DNA from: Calonectria ilicicola
Lineage: Eukaryota; Ascomycota; Sordariomycetes; Hypocreales; Nectriaceae
Assembly: GCA_020809705.1 (NCBI GenBank)
Contig: CP085826.1
Coordinates: 6,696,001-6,760,000 of the forward strand
DNA length: 64,000 nt
Direction: 5' to 3'
The position numbers were made by a program, and so were the translations under genes. Below are positions 11,896-22,581 of this stretch, in pieces. The stretch's first letter is position 1. Each line of letters begins with the position of its first letter. Below the pieces are notes generated by a model. It saw only the letters and a list, made by a program, of their open reading frames with translations. It ran no database searches and was not told the origin of the DNA.

Positions 11896-12981
11896 ATGGC
11901 TCCGCCACCCGAGATCGCCATTCCATCCACGAGCGTTTCTGACGAAGGCGCATCAAAGCCCTATACCCTCTACAACATCACGCTCCGGCTTCCCCTCCGG
12001 TCATTCGTCGTACAAAAGCGATACTCCGATTTTGATACCCTCAACAAGACCCTTATCGAGCAAGTCGGTGCTGCCCCGCCAGAGCCGTTGCCTGCCAAAC
12101 GATGGATCAAATCGACCGTTAACTCCCTTGAGCTCACAAGGGAGCGTCAAGTCGGACTCGAGAAATACCTACGTGCCATTGCAGAGTCCCCAGATCGCAG
12201 ATGGCGCGACACATCCGCCTGGCGTGCCTTCTTAAACCTTCCCAGCTCCAGCACAGCCAACTCGGCCATGTCGGCAGGCGGTATGGTGAAGAGCACTGCT
12301 GCAGGAGCTGGCGACCCAGGAAACTGGGTTGATATCCATAGAGATCTGAAGCAACACCTGCACGAGGCGAGGCAACATTTGTCACGACGAGACGCCGCTG
12401 TAGACAGTGGGAACTCGACGTCAGCAGTTGAGGCTGGGGCTGCGGCCAAGAGAGTCTTAGTCAAGGCCGGTACATTGATTGCAACACTGGCAGATGGACT
12501 GCGGAGAATGCAGGAATCGAATCGATTGGGCGAGGGCGAGCTACGTCGTCGTCGAGATCTGGTATCTCAGGCCCGTATCGAAAGAGAAGGCCTAGATAAG
12601 CTCTCCAATAGCATGCCAAGCTCTACTGCGGTATCTGGTCGGGGGGGTTCTAGTCAAGGCCAGGCATCGGCATCCGACAAAGCCGGGTTGTTCAAGGGAG
12701 CACGTCCAGGCGGTCGAGTTCTCGGGGCTCCGCTGCCAGAGACAGACAAGACACGTGAGCTAGACAACGGAGGGGTGTTGCTCTTGCAAAAGGAAGAAAT
12801 GCAGGCTCAAGATGCGCAGATTGATCAGCTTGCTGCCATCATCCGACGGCAGAAAGAGATGGGTTTACAGATCAATGAGGAAGTTGAACGCCAGACCGAG
12901 ATGCTTGACAGAGTGGATGAGGATAGCTCCCGTGTCATGGCAAAGATCAAGGTGGCCAACAACCGACTCAAGAGACTATGA
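11896..12981 (+). CDS. vam7: Vam7-type PX-SNARE (Qc vacuolar SNARE)
   Basis: Single exon, 361 aa from the ATG at 11896 (MAPPPEIAIP). Residues 1-115 form a PX domain, with FVVQKRYSDFDTLNKTL carrying the RYSDF phosphoinositide-binding signature and RQVGLEKYLRAI closing the fold. A low-complexity linker precedes a C-terminal Qc-SNARE helix (about 300-361: QDAQIDQLAAIIRRQKEMG, EEVERQTEMLDRVDED), whose zero-layer Gln lies in ERQTEMLD. The protein ends at LKRL with no transmembrane segment. Lack of an anchor with PX targeting is the hallmark of Vam7, which binds PI3P and the HOPS complex to drive homotypic vacuole fusion. Confidence 0.92.
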   Translation: MAPPPEIAIPSTSVSDEGASKPYTLYNITLRLPLRSFVVQKRYSDFDTLNKTLIEQVGAAPPEPLPAKRWIKSTVNSLELTRERQVGLEKYLRAIAESPDRRWRDTSAWRAFLNLPSSSTANSAMSAGGMVKSTAAGAGDPGNWVDIHRDLKQHLHEARQHLSRRDAAVDSGNSTSAVEAGAAAKRVLVKAGTLIATLADGLRRMQESNRLGEGELRRRRDLVSQARIEREGLDKLSNSMPSSTAVSGRGGSSQGQASASDKAGLFKGARPGGRVLGAPLPETDKTRELDNGGVLLLQKEEMQAQDAQIDQLAAIIRRQKEMGLQINEEVERQTEMLDRVDEDSSRVMAKIKVANNRLKRL

Positions 12982-15435
12982 CTATGGCTACTCGCCTCTA
13001 CTATTAAGATTGTACTTTCGGGGGCCCAGGTGGTGGTTTGGTGGTTGTGGGTGATCAAGACGATACTCATTGGCTTTTCGTGGATAGCTGACTTGACGAC
13101 GCTCATTGTCCAACCAAGACAATAAGGCTATGCAAGCTCTCCTTGTTGGCGTCTGGGGCATTTTTGGGATTGGCATTGTGGTTTGTGATTGAATGGATAC
13201 TGCAATTTTCTTTCACGCTTTGGGATTCATACAATAGCGCTGGGTTCCTTGTTCAGAAAGTTTTAGGTTTAGGTGGTATTTACTTCTTATATGATAACTG
13301 TGAATGATATTGTAATGAAACGATGAATGTTTGTAAGCTGCCGCGAGAAAAGACCACAGAAAGCTGTCTCATCCTCGTAATTGGGTTGGATTTCTGGAGG
13401 GACTTTCTGCGACATGATGGTGTATCTAATTAAAATTTGGAGAAGGGCTGACGTTGCACTCACCACGCGCTTACCTGAGACGATGAAGAGTATTAACACC
13501 CTTGTATTAAAATCCAACATAAACCATTCTGTCAAGGTCCCTGTTTAGGTAATTGGAGCAAGTGGAGGCGAGAACAACCTGGGCAACCGACAGGTCGGTA
13601 TCGGGATCGGAATTCGGAGTACCAAGTCCCAAGCAGTCCCACGTGTACTCACACGAGGGGAGCAGGCGAAAAAAAAAAGGATGGCAAGGGGATGATGATG
13701 GAAGGCATTGGCAAATTTGCCGCTGGGCTGGATTTGGTGGCTTTCGGCTCTTCGCAAGAGTACAACCAAGGTACAGACTAGGGACGCCATTACTTGTGTG
13801 GTACATGCAGAGCTACCAAGCCCGTCACAGCACCCCTGCCTCGTTGAAAACGGTTCTGTTGGAGAAGCGCCCGGCTCGATGCAACCGGAGAGCCCGGTGA
13901 TTTGGAACGGGCGGTGCCTAAATTTTCCTCTTCAATTTTTTCTCCCTCTTTCTTTAAAACCCCCGTACGAAGGAAATTATGGCTGCATTTGAGAGATGTG
14001 GATGGGCAAGTGGTTTAATTAATCAGGTCTGCCGACCTGAGGGTTGATCTTTTTGGGTTGCCGTTGACCATTGATTGGGAGCAAGCCCCTGAAGGACCGG
14101 ACCAGAGTGTAAACAATTATAGGACTAGTTACTTGTGCTTCATAATTAGCACTATTAAAATTATTTGCTTTTTCTTTTTTTCTTATTTGTTTTTGCTTAT
14201 TTTCTCCCCCTCCCCCTCCAGTCTGGCGCTAAAGCAGTCCCGCCACAAAAAGAGAGACATGCATCACGGCTTGTGCGAGCAGTCAGACAGACAGACATGC
14301 CCTTCGCCTTGGGAGTGGAGCTGAGCTACGTCACTAGCCGACGTCTCGTCTTCCTCGCGTGGGATTAGGTTGTGATTTTTTTTTGCCCCTGTGGGTTTTC
14401 CAGTCTCTGCAGTACACAAGCAGGGTCGATCCAGGACCCACCAGGCTGGTTGCTAGGTAACAACAAGAGCCAGATGGGCCAATTTCCAATCATGGCCTCA
14501 GCCACCCCAGCCGCGCGAACGATGAACGGACGACAAGTGTTCGCGCGTCATGACGCCCTTCTCTGCTTCGCGGGGAGGGCGCGAGGAGGGGAAGCGATCG
14601 TCGCGGATTGCTGGTGTTCCAGCTTGCCAGGCTCCTGGCAAGGTCGATTGGAGACGGGGATGCCACGCTGGCAGAGAACTGCAGAGAAACGGCGAGGTTG
14701 GTTGGCAAGCAGAACACATGGTCATTGATGGGCGCACTCGAGCCCCACGTCACTACGTAACCGCAGCACCCGTCCGTCGCCAGCTATCAAGGGGGTTGGG
14801 CCAGAAAGGGTTGCTGTTGTTGGTAGTTTACGGAGCACTCTATTTTGATGACATAGCGGGGCTTTTCACCATGACTGCTGCGGATCGGGTATTCCTCATG
14901 AATGGCCGTTTCACCGCCCGGTGAAACTGCCGTGGCTATGTCGTGTTACGGATGCATTGTCGAGGTTCCGCGAGGGGGCTGGCCTGGAGTCTGTTTTTGT
15001 CTGACTTTTTTTTATTTTTTATTTTTTTCGTCTTATGGTTGCATCAGCACTCGAGGATCAGCGCAGGGGATTCGCTGGGTGTCACCTCCTGGCTTCCGCC
15101 ATGGTAACTTTTGGTGCAACCCTTTGGGCCATAGTCTTGGCTGTCATAGGCAAGGTTTGACACTTGGGGAGCCAATAGAACCACTCGAATTGGACTCGAC
15201 GTTGTGCAAAATGTGTCTCCAAAGTATTTTTCTCCCTTCGCCATTGTAGTCATTGACCGAGCATACTTTTCATGATGCATACACCTTGTAGGATAGAAGG
15301 ATTGGAGCATTTATTAACGGCCCCTCGTAGTTGAAAGTAGCTCAAAATTTCTCACTTGGAGCCATCCCTGAAGCAGGGTGAACATTACGAGCACGAATTG
15401 GGTCAGGCAAGTCATTGGTAGAAACCCACTCTATA
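12982..15435. other. long intergenic region, no gene seen
   Basis: About 2.45 kb. It contains scattered T-rich and CT-rich stretches (for example 14160-14225 and 15005-15035) and short frames without recognisable domains. I see no RNA gene. Confidence 0.45.
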
Positions 15436-16056
15436 ATGGAGCCGAAAGGGAAGAGGAGCACGGCATCAAACCGCCAAGCAGCAGCACAAGTCCAGAACCA
15501 GTCCGAAGGTACCGAAAGCGGCCCGCTGTTCTTCTACATGCCCTTTGCCAAATTCGGCGAATTCTGCCAGTGGCATCCATCCACTTTCACAGTGAGCAAG
15601 GCCGAGATATCCAAAATCGTTGGCCGCGTGGTCGATGAGGCGGACCCAGATGGGGACATCAAATTCAACTGTGCGGAGCAGTTCATGATGTACTGCAAGG
15701 CTGCTCGTTTCGGTGACTCGGAGCGCCAAACCCGGATCCTTGCTACTCCGAGCCCCAAGGAACAGAAGCTGCTGGGTAGGGGTACTAAAAACTTCACAGC
15801 GACGAGCTGGGATGAGGTCAAGAGCCGCGTGGTTGAGGCTGGCAACATTGCCAAATTCGGCCAGAACCCTGGGCTCCAAAGGAAGCTTCTCGCTACAGGG
15901 GACCGGTTGCTGTGTGAGGCAGCGTCGAAGGACCGAGTGTGGGGCATTGGATACTCGGAGAAGCATGCCATGGCTCATCGGAAGCACTGGGGGGAGAATC
16001 TTTTGGGCAAGGCATTGATGGTTGCGAGAACCCATCTAAGGAGGGTCAAACTGTGA
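15436..16056 (+). CDS. NADAR (YbiA-like) domain protein, putative N-glycosidase
   Basis: Single exon, 206 aa from the ATG at 15436 (MEPKGKRSTA). Almost the whole protein beyond residue 28 is a NADAR domain: GPLFFYMPFAKFGEFCQWHP, FNCAEQFMMYCKAARFGD with the family Glu in CAEQ, WDEVKSRVVEAGNIAKF, DRVWGIGYSE, and HWGENLLGKAL at the end. Family members act in riboflavin-pathway side-product hydrolysis in bacteria and plants, and some remove ADP-ribose from guanosine. The substrate in this fungus cannot be read from the sequence. It stands alone between long intergenic stretches, so context gives no help. Confidence 0.88.
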   Translation: MEPKGKRSTASNRQAAAQVQNQSEGTESGPLFFYMPFAKFGEFCQWHPSTFTVSKAEISKIVGRVVDEADPDGDIKFNCAEQFMMYCKAARFGDSERQTRILATPSPKEQKLLGRGTKNFTATSWDEVKSRVVEAGNIAKFGQNPGLQRKLLATGDRLLCEAASKDRVWGIGYSEKHAMAHRKHWGENLLGKALMVARTHLRRVKL

Positions 16057-19006
16057 TGGCCTGCAGATGACTAGTTAAGACACGAAGCGTCATATGCCGA
16101 GAAGAACTGGTGGGAGACTCGATGCCGCATGGATACCTCAACTCCACAGATTTACAGTGCATAATGTATAGAGGATTAACACATTAACTATAGAACCTGA
16201 TCCTCGAAGAAAAAAATAAAAAAGCCTAGCGGATTCACGAACTAGAGGAGCCTAATCTCGCTGATATCCATAGCAGCCCGTGTGTATTGCTGGGGTATCC
16301 TGCGCCACAGCCGCACGCAAGAGTTGAGTGACAGACAGCTGCATGACATGATGCCCAGGAGCACAGGGGACGCACGGAGGCGAAGCTCGGTCGCGAAGCT
16401 CGGTCGCGGATGTCTTTTGACAACGGGATCTACGGGCGGGGAGAATGAGCAACTGTAAGCGTTGTGGCTGGCTGATGGATTTCGGCTGGAGGATTTCGGC
16501 TGGAGCGCACGAGGACGAAAATCACATATTGCGACAAAATGTCAAGGCGGGGTCGCGAGTTGGGACGAGCGCGCACGGAGACAGCGAAACAATGTTGTTT
16601 CTTTTTCTTCTTCATTTCTTCTTTTCAGGGTCCTGTCAGTGCACACACTCGGTACATACAAAACGGGCACGTTGGGAACGGGCAAGGGGAGGTTGGGTTG
16701 CTACATCGACTAGGAACCCAGGTGTAAAAAAGAAGTGAACAGAAGCTCGTCGAGCAACAAGCAGGGGACACCCAGCCAACTACTTAGACACTGACCCTCA
16801 ATTCGAGGGGGGAAATTTGGCGGGTTCGTACCAGACAAGTTACTCAACGGCCTCGCAGGAAAACGGTCACGAAAGCAGCGGTTGAGGCGGCCGGGCACAT
16901 AGCCCCTAAGAGATGAGAATTGGGACGAACGAGATTTGAGTCCCGTGGGGAAGTGTGTGATGTATGCTTGGTGCATGCTTGGTGCACAAGGACCCATGAG
17001 TGACGACTCGCTGCAAGGCTTTGGAAACTGACTGGTCGAGTCTCAGCCCGCGCGGCAAGCCTCTTGTATCTTTTTACTTGCGTTGCCCCGGATAACTATG
17101 CACAAAACAATACACATTGCAACTTAACAACACTCACTGGATCGTCAAGGGATGGATGGTATCCAGTGGGCGAAGCGAGGTAGCTGCATGTCAGAGATAG
17201 ACGACCGCACAGGCGAGTCGTCCGTCGATCGCCCAACAGCCACCTTGCCACGGGGCGCTGCAGACAGCGAAACAAATTGTCCATCACAACGTCCCACGTC
17301 CCGTCCCGCCTCCACGACGGCGTGTTGGGCTCTTCTCGCTCTTTGTCGTCGGGCGCCTGCCATTTCCTGCTCACGCTACCCAATGCTTTTGTCCCCTCAG
17401 GTTTCGGATAGTGATAGAGCTGACCCATCGTATCATTTCATCTCTTACATGGCCTCTTGGTAACTGTGGTCAGAGCAGAAAAAAAGCAGATCATGCGTGC
17501 TGTACCCGTTTCCATTCTCTCCCCTCATCTCGTCTCCTCAGGTCAGAGCCTCTTCTCGGTTCGGCATTGGACCCTAGAACCCTGCCAATGGCTCGTGGCT
17601 GGCCGCACTGATAGGTGCAAAACGAAGAAAAAAAAGCCATTCAATACAACCGGGGTTCATCCCCATTGGTCGTCTCTCCCGTCCCAAGAGCACCTTCAAC
17701 CCTTGACGAGCCTGGGGCCCCCAAATGGTTGTGCGGGCTCCACCAGCGAGTGCCTAGCGAGCGGGGTGCCAGAGACGGCGCTTGAGATGCTGGGTCGAGG
17801 CCCCACTGATGTTAGGGGCCGCCTGCGTCCAGGAGCCCAGGCGACGACGACAGTGACCTGAGGACGAGGAGACGGAGAGAGCAGAAAAAAGCATGTACCA
17901 CACAAGACTTTCTTTGGTTGCGAATTGAATTTCTCTTGGTGCGAACTCTGTCTTCCTAAAGTTATCCGGCTATTGTCTGCAAGCAGGCGCTTATTGTAGT
18001 GGCCACGAGTGTCAGTTCCCTTGCTCTTGATTTGACCGCTATTTATTCTCCATCTCGACTCGCTCGCCTCGTGGTGGAGGTTGGAGGTTGGGAAAGTAAA
18101 GTAGTGGGTCGGCCCTCAGTGCTGTTGCAGTGTGTCTATTGCAGCATCAACACTCGCAACACCGCACCTGCCGGGCAGTGGGCTTGTGCTGTAGGCACTC
18201 TACCGCTGAGCACAGCCAGCACAGGTCACTGCCGCCATAAGGTACCTGCAGAGTACCTTAACCTGCAAGCCCCCCTGCGGCTTAGCCCCGTCAACCCGTC
18301 AACCCGCTCCCCGTCCCGCCCGCCGCGGGCTTTCCCCAAACTGCCCGAAAGTAAACAACCAGGCTGCCCAGTCTCCTGCACTTGGCCTGCCTCACTACCT
18401 CCTCCGCCTCCGCCTCTTCCTGTGCGGAGCCAGACCTACCTAGCCGCACGGCCGCGTACTTTTCTTTCCCACTTGGCTTCTTATCCTCTGCCCTCCTCCC
18501 CTCCTCCTGGGGACATCCTTGCTCCTCTTTTGTTGGACCCCTTACTAACTCATTCAAACCTCGCCCACCGCCAATCCACCCTTTGATATTTTTTTGCTTC
18601 ACAGACACTCGCCTGTGCTTGATCCTGCTTTGCTTGTGCATTGTGCATTTCGTTGCTTCAGAGCCTGGCGTTTGTTTCCTCACTCCCTCCCCCCTTTCAC
18701 CTGTAAGTCTTTACCTGTCACCGTACTACACTTCACAGGTCTGCTCAGACAGAGACACACGGCCAGTTTTGTCACAGACTTGGCATCCGACCTCGCCTGT
18801 TGTTTCCTGTCAAGATTGCCCTCGGGGGCGCTCGATGTCTTTCGAGGGACGTGACCTTGTCGAGACATCTTGACTAACCTGTTTCCTAGTCACACAAGCC
18901 TGCATGGCTTCATAATCGACCGCTTTCGCACACGCACATAAAAATCTATCCACCTCAGCCCACCCGAAGACGATTCCCTCACGGTCCTTTGTTCTGATCG
19001 AAAACA
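16057..19006. other. long intergenic region and leader of the Pro-rich gene
   Basis: About 2.95 kb with no recognised gene. From about 18280 it becomes C/T-rich, as expected for a fungal 5' leader; a weak TATA-like element (CATAAAAATC) lies near 18938, close to the start codon at 19007. ATG triplets occur in this stretch. Confidence 0.4.
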
Positions 19007-21841
19007 ATGAGCGGTCCTCCTCCGCCTCCGCCGCATGGCGGAGTGCCAAGGGGATCTGGGCTACCGCCTGGAAAATATGACATTTTCGTCATCCCTGAAC
19101 ACTCGTCCGGCGGCGGCTTTCTCTACCTGCCCTCGATGCAGCCCAATGTGAACAGCTTTGCTGCAGGGTTTGCATCTGCCTTGATCATCGTCGTCGTTTT
19201 CCAAACCATGGCCCCCGCCTTCCAGGCTTGGTGGACCAACTTTCAAGGGCTCAACAATATTGCCATGACGATGCTTGTCATCGGTGTTGGATTTGGCGCT
19301 TGGAGCCTGGGTCGGATTCAATCTGATCGGAAGGCCCCTCATAGTGGTCGTAACGCCTCCGGCGACCACGGTAGTGAAGGAGGCTTCCGCCGAACGAGTT
19401 TCAGGACGGGAGGGGATTCAGATGTGCCTCCCCCCCCTCCTCCTCACGGCACACCACCACACGGCACACCACCACCCCCACCACCTCACGGTACTCCCCC
19501 CAATCGATCTTCGCAAGGCGGTCATAGGGCGTCATGGGATGGACCCTCTCCCCAGCCCGGAGCCCCACCAAGGCCTCCGCCGCATAGACATTCGCCAGAG
19601 CGAGAGCCTGATCCTCCACCACCACCAAGACGTGCTCCTCCTCCGGAACAGCCTCCTCCAAAGGCTCGACCGCCGCCTCCTCAAACACCTCCACGAACTC
19701 CACCTCCAAAGTATGAAAAACGGGCGCCCTCTCCACCTATAGAGGCTCCTAAGGCCAAACCTCCGAAGGCCGAACCTCCGAAGCCTAAACCACCAAAGGC
19801 AGAACCTCCTAAGCCTGAGCCGCCAAAGGCAGAGCCTCCCAAACCTGAACCACCAAAGGCTGAACCACCCAAGCCTGAGCCACCAAAGGCGGAACCTCCC
19901 AAACCTGAACCGCCAAAGGTGGAACCTCCGAAGCCTGAGCCGCCTAAGGTAGAACCTCCTAAGCCTGAGCCGCCTAAGGTAGAACCTCCTAAGCCTGAGC
20001 CGCCCAAGGTAGAACTTCCCAAGCCAGAACCCCCTAAGCCGGAGCCTCCGAAGCCAAAGGGCAAATGGGAGAAGGCAAGGGAAGAGACAAGAAAGAAGGA
20101 GGAAGAACGCCGAGCAAAGGAGGCCGAACAGAAACGCCGCGAGGAGGCTGCCAAGCGATTGGCCGAGCTGAGGGCCAAGGATGCTAAGGAGCGTCACGAA
20201 CGAGAGAAGGAGCGAGAACGACGGGAACGCGAAATTAGAGAACGGAAGGAGCGCATAGAAGCTGAAGAGCGCGCCAGGGACCTAGCCGAAAAACTCGAGC
20301 ATGAACGAAGGGAGAGAGAACGACTCGAGAAAGAGGCCAAGGAGATTCGCGATCGTGAGGCACAGAGAGTTCGGGAAGCCAAGGAGTTAGAAGAGCGCAA
20401 GAAGAAGGAAGCTCAAGAAAGAGAGGAGAGGAGGAAGAAGCTTGCTGCTGAGCGGGAAGCTATGCGTAAGAAGGAGGCCGAAGAAAGAAGCGTCCGTGAA
20501 GCGGCCCAGAAGAAGAAAGAACAGGCTGAGAAAGAAAAGGCCGAAAAGGAGAAGGCCGAGAGAGAGAGAATCGAGAGGGAAAACGCAGCCAAGGAGAAGG
20601 CTGAGAAAGAGAAGGCAGAACGAGAGAAGGCAGCCAGGGAGAAGGCCGAGCGGGACCGGCTTGAACGGGAAAGACTTGAACGGGAGAGACTCGAACGAGA
20701 GAGAATCGAACGTGAAAGACTTGAACGAGAAAGACTCGACAGGGAGAGACTCGAAAGAGAGAGATTGGCGAGAGAAAAGGCAGAAAAGGAGAGAGTCGAG
20801 AGAGAAAAAGCGGAAGCAGCAGCTTCCCCTCGCTCAGGTTCATACGCCTTTTCTGGGGTTGGTGAGCGCATGAGCATGTGGCCCAATGGGCGACCACCAG
20901 TTCCTCCCTCAACAACATCTACAGCGTCAAGGACTCCTGCTCCTAGCGCAACTGGTTCATCTTCGCCGAAGAAGCCTGCTCCATCCAGTGCTAGATCTGG
21001 CGTTAGTGGCGTGAGCACTGAAAACTCATACCGGCCGTATGATAGGGCTAAGACACCGCAGCACAAGAAGTCTACTTCTTCCCTCGGATCAGAGTCCTCT
21101 TGGGCTCCTTCTCACAGCACATCTAGAACCTCACCGCCACCATCGATGCGAGGCGTCCCCTACAGCACCGAGGACCCTAACAAGATTGTCATCTCTGGAG
21201 TTTATCTTTTCATGAACCAATTCGCCAAAACTCCAGCAAGTCAGCTTGTCTCTGGGCTCGGCGCCGTCACTGATGGCCTCATTCTCCGTATCAACACTGA
21301 AGGTCTCTTCATTGATGACGATGTCCGAGGTGTTCCCCAGCGAGAGTGGGATGTTAAAGCTTGGACCCTGAAACAAGTTGAGGTATGGTGCCCCCCGCAT
21401 TGCTTGAATCCGTCTTCATCCCCCCCTGCCCCTGCATCTCAAAACACCACGAACCTGCGCCACAGGACAGCCGCTTCTCGAACCCATGAACGGGGTGCTG
21501 TAAAGCCCTTGACGGGAGAGGAAGCGGATGCATTCTTGGCGGAGATGCTGCGTGCTTGTAAAGATTCTTGCCATTCTGGGTCATACCAACGGAAATGCAA
21601 AGATGCTAACATGTCATCCTCTGTTCAGACGGGTAACTCCAAGGGTTTGCATGTACTTCGTGCCACGATCCGCGATCAAGAAGCCAAGAGATACGTCTTT
21701 GTCATTGATGAGTCGGAGGCTTGGAAGATATCTGTTGGGCTCCAACGCCTTCGAAAGAGTGCCCTGATCCGCCAGCTCGGTGTTACTGCCATGGGGGCGC
21801 AGGAAGCCCGTGGGACTCTCGACATGTTGGGCTGGTCGTAA
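19007..21841 (+). CDS. large Pro-rich / coiled-coil protein with two N-terminal membrane segments; function unknown
   Basis: 944 aa in one open frame. I do not recognise a named family. N-terminus: PPPPPP, a short conserved-looking segment (KYDIFVIPEHSS, GGGFLYLP), then two hydrophobic segments at about 50-72 and 85-105. Residues about 110-240 are Pro-rich. At about 243-350 there is a tandem decapeptide repeat of the form KPEPPKAEPP or KPEPPKVEPP. Residues about 352-604 are a highly charged coiled coil with repeated RERLE units. A Ser/Pro linker leads to a C-terminal globular part (about 725-944: NKIVISGVYLFMNQFAKTPA, WDVKAWTLKQVEVW, AKRYVFVIDESEAWKISVGL). A membrane-anchored tether or scaffold is possible. 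I tested two intron candidates near 21380-21630; both break the frame, so I keep one exon. Confidence 0.8.
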   Translation: MSGPPPPPPHGGVPRGSGLPPGKYDIFVIPEHSSGGGFLYLPSMQPNVNSFAAGFASALIIVVVFQTMAPAFQAWWTNFQGLNNIAMTMLVIGVGFGAWSLGRIQSDRKAPHSGRNASGDHGSEGGFRRTSFRTGGDSDVPPPPPPHGTPPHGTPPPPPPHGTPPNRSSQGGHRASWDGPSPQPGAPPRPPPHRHSPEREPDPPPPPRRAPPPEQPPPKARPPPPQTPPRTPPPKYEKRAPSPPIEAPKAKPPKAEPPKPKPPKAEPPKPEPPKAEPPKPEPPKAEPPKPEPPKAEPPKPEPPKVEPPKPEPPKVEPPKPEPPKVEPPKPEPPKVELPKPEPPKPEPPKPKGKWEKAREETRKKEEERRAKEAEQKRREEAAKRLAELRAKDAKERHEREKERERREREIRERKERIEAEERARDLAEKLEHERRERERLEKEAKEIRDREAQRVREAKELEERKKKEAQEREERRKKLAAEREAMRKKEAEERSVREAAQKKKEQAEKEKAEKEKAERERIERENAAKEKAEKEKAEREKAAREKAERDRLERERLERERLERERIERERLERERLDRERLERERLAREKAEKERVEREKAEAAASPRSGSYAFSGVGERMSMWPNGRPPVPPSTTSTASRTPAPSATGSSSPKKPAPSSARSGVSGVSTENSYRPYDRAKTPQHKKSTSSLGSESSWAPSHSTSRTSPPPSMRGVPYSTEDPNKIVISGVYLFMNQFAKTPASQLVSGLGAVTDGLILRINTEGLFIDDDVRGVPQREWDVKAWTLKQVEVWCPPHCLNPSSSPPAPASQNTTNLRHRTAASRTHERGAVKPLTGEEADAFLAEMLRACKDSCHSGSYQRKCKDANMSSSVQTGNSKGLHVLRATIRDQEAKRYVFVIDESEAWKISVGLQRLRKSALIRQLGVTAMGAQEARGTLDMLGWS
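19780..20060 (+). repeat. in-frame tandem repeat coding KPEPPKxEPP
   Basis: A run of roughly ten degenerate copies of a 30-nt unit inside the Pro-rich gene, coding KPEPP alternating with KAEPP, KVEPP or KVELP. Synonymous differences between units (CCT/CCC/CCG, AAG/AAA) show the array is not very recent. Confidence 0.85.
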
Positions 21842-22484
21842 ACGGGACGTCCCTCTGGTGGGGGCTATTCGCTTCGGTATATAAGTTTTGGTCTCGCAGC
21901 ACCAGTATACGCAGGATGCTTAGCCAAGGAAGAGGATGTATTATCATTTAAAAAGGTCGGCGACCCGGACAAAAAAAACTTGAGCACAGCATTTGTGGCG
22001 ACACGGGTGTGGCATGCAAAAGGAAATGCATAGTAAGACAGGAGTACAGGAGAAGGCGGATGAGACTGGGCGTTCGCCCGAGTCAAATCGTTTTTGTTTG
22101 ATTTGCGAACATTCCGTTCATCATACCCCAGAAGCAGCTTGCAGATTGGATCGGATACTAGATTCGACAACGAAGGACATGAATTCGAAATGAACTATTT
22201 AATACCCCTCTATTTTTATTGCCTATTTAGACACCTGTGATGGCCTCGTGATGTTCTGTTCTGTGAAATTAATTTGCTTGAATACTGACCAGCAACGCCC
22301 TCGTTAAACTTGCCCATATATATTTCAAGTTGCCACCTGGTTCAATAATGGCGTGAAGGTACCAACAATAACGAAGGATAGCATGGCAATTATGAACCGA
22401 TTTGAGAGCTGTCCGTCTCTCAGCAATTCTACCAGGACCAAAAAGAAACAAGCACAAAAAGAAGGAGCCAAAGCATCCCAGCAA
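21842..22484. other. intergenic region
   Basis: 640 bp between the Pro-rich gene and the tRNA gene. Base composition shifts to AT-rich. No gene seen. Confidence 0.45.
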
Positions 22485-22581
22485 TGGACGAACAGGGAAT
22501 CGAACCCTGGACCACTCCCAAGCTCGCAGGACGTTCCTGCAACCATGCTAAGGGAGTATTATACCACTAAACCATTCGCCC
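22485..22581 (-). tRNA. tRNA-Ala(AGC) with 25-nt intron
   Basis: Read on the minus strand, a full cloverleaf folds. Acceptor GGGCGAA pairs TTCGTCC with a G3:U70 wobble, the main alanine identity element. The anticodon stem is CTCCC/GGGAG, the loop carries TTAGCA with U33 and anticodon AGC, and the T arm is CAGGG-TTCGATT-CCCTG. A 25-nt intron sits after position 37, at the canonical place; it contains its own hairpin GCAGGA-ACG-TCCTGC. The D arm (GTTTAGTGGTATAAT) looks more like tRNA-Gly and has a T:T mismatch. An oligo-T terminator follows about 25 nt downstream. Confidence 0.87.

Noticed and set aside
21380..21640. Introns in the Pro-rich gene near its 3' end
   Set aside because: GTATGG/CACAG and GTAAAG/TTCAG candidates both shift the frame into early stops; the unspliced frame stays open to a conserved-looking end.
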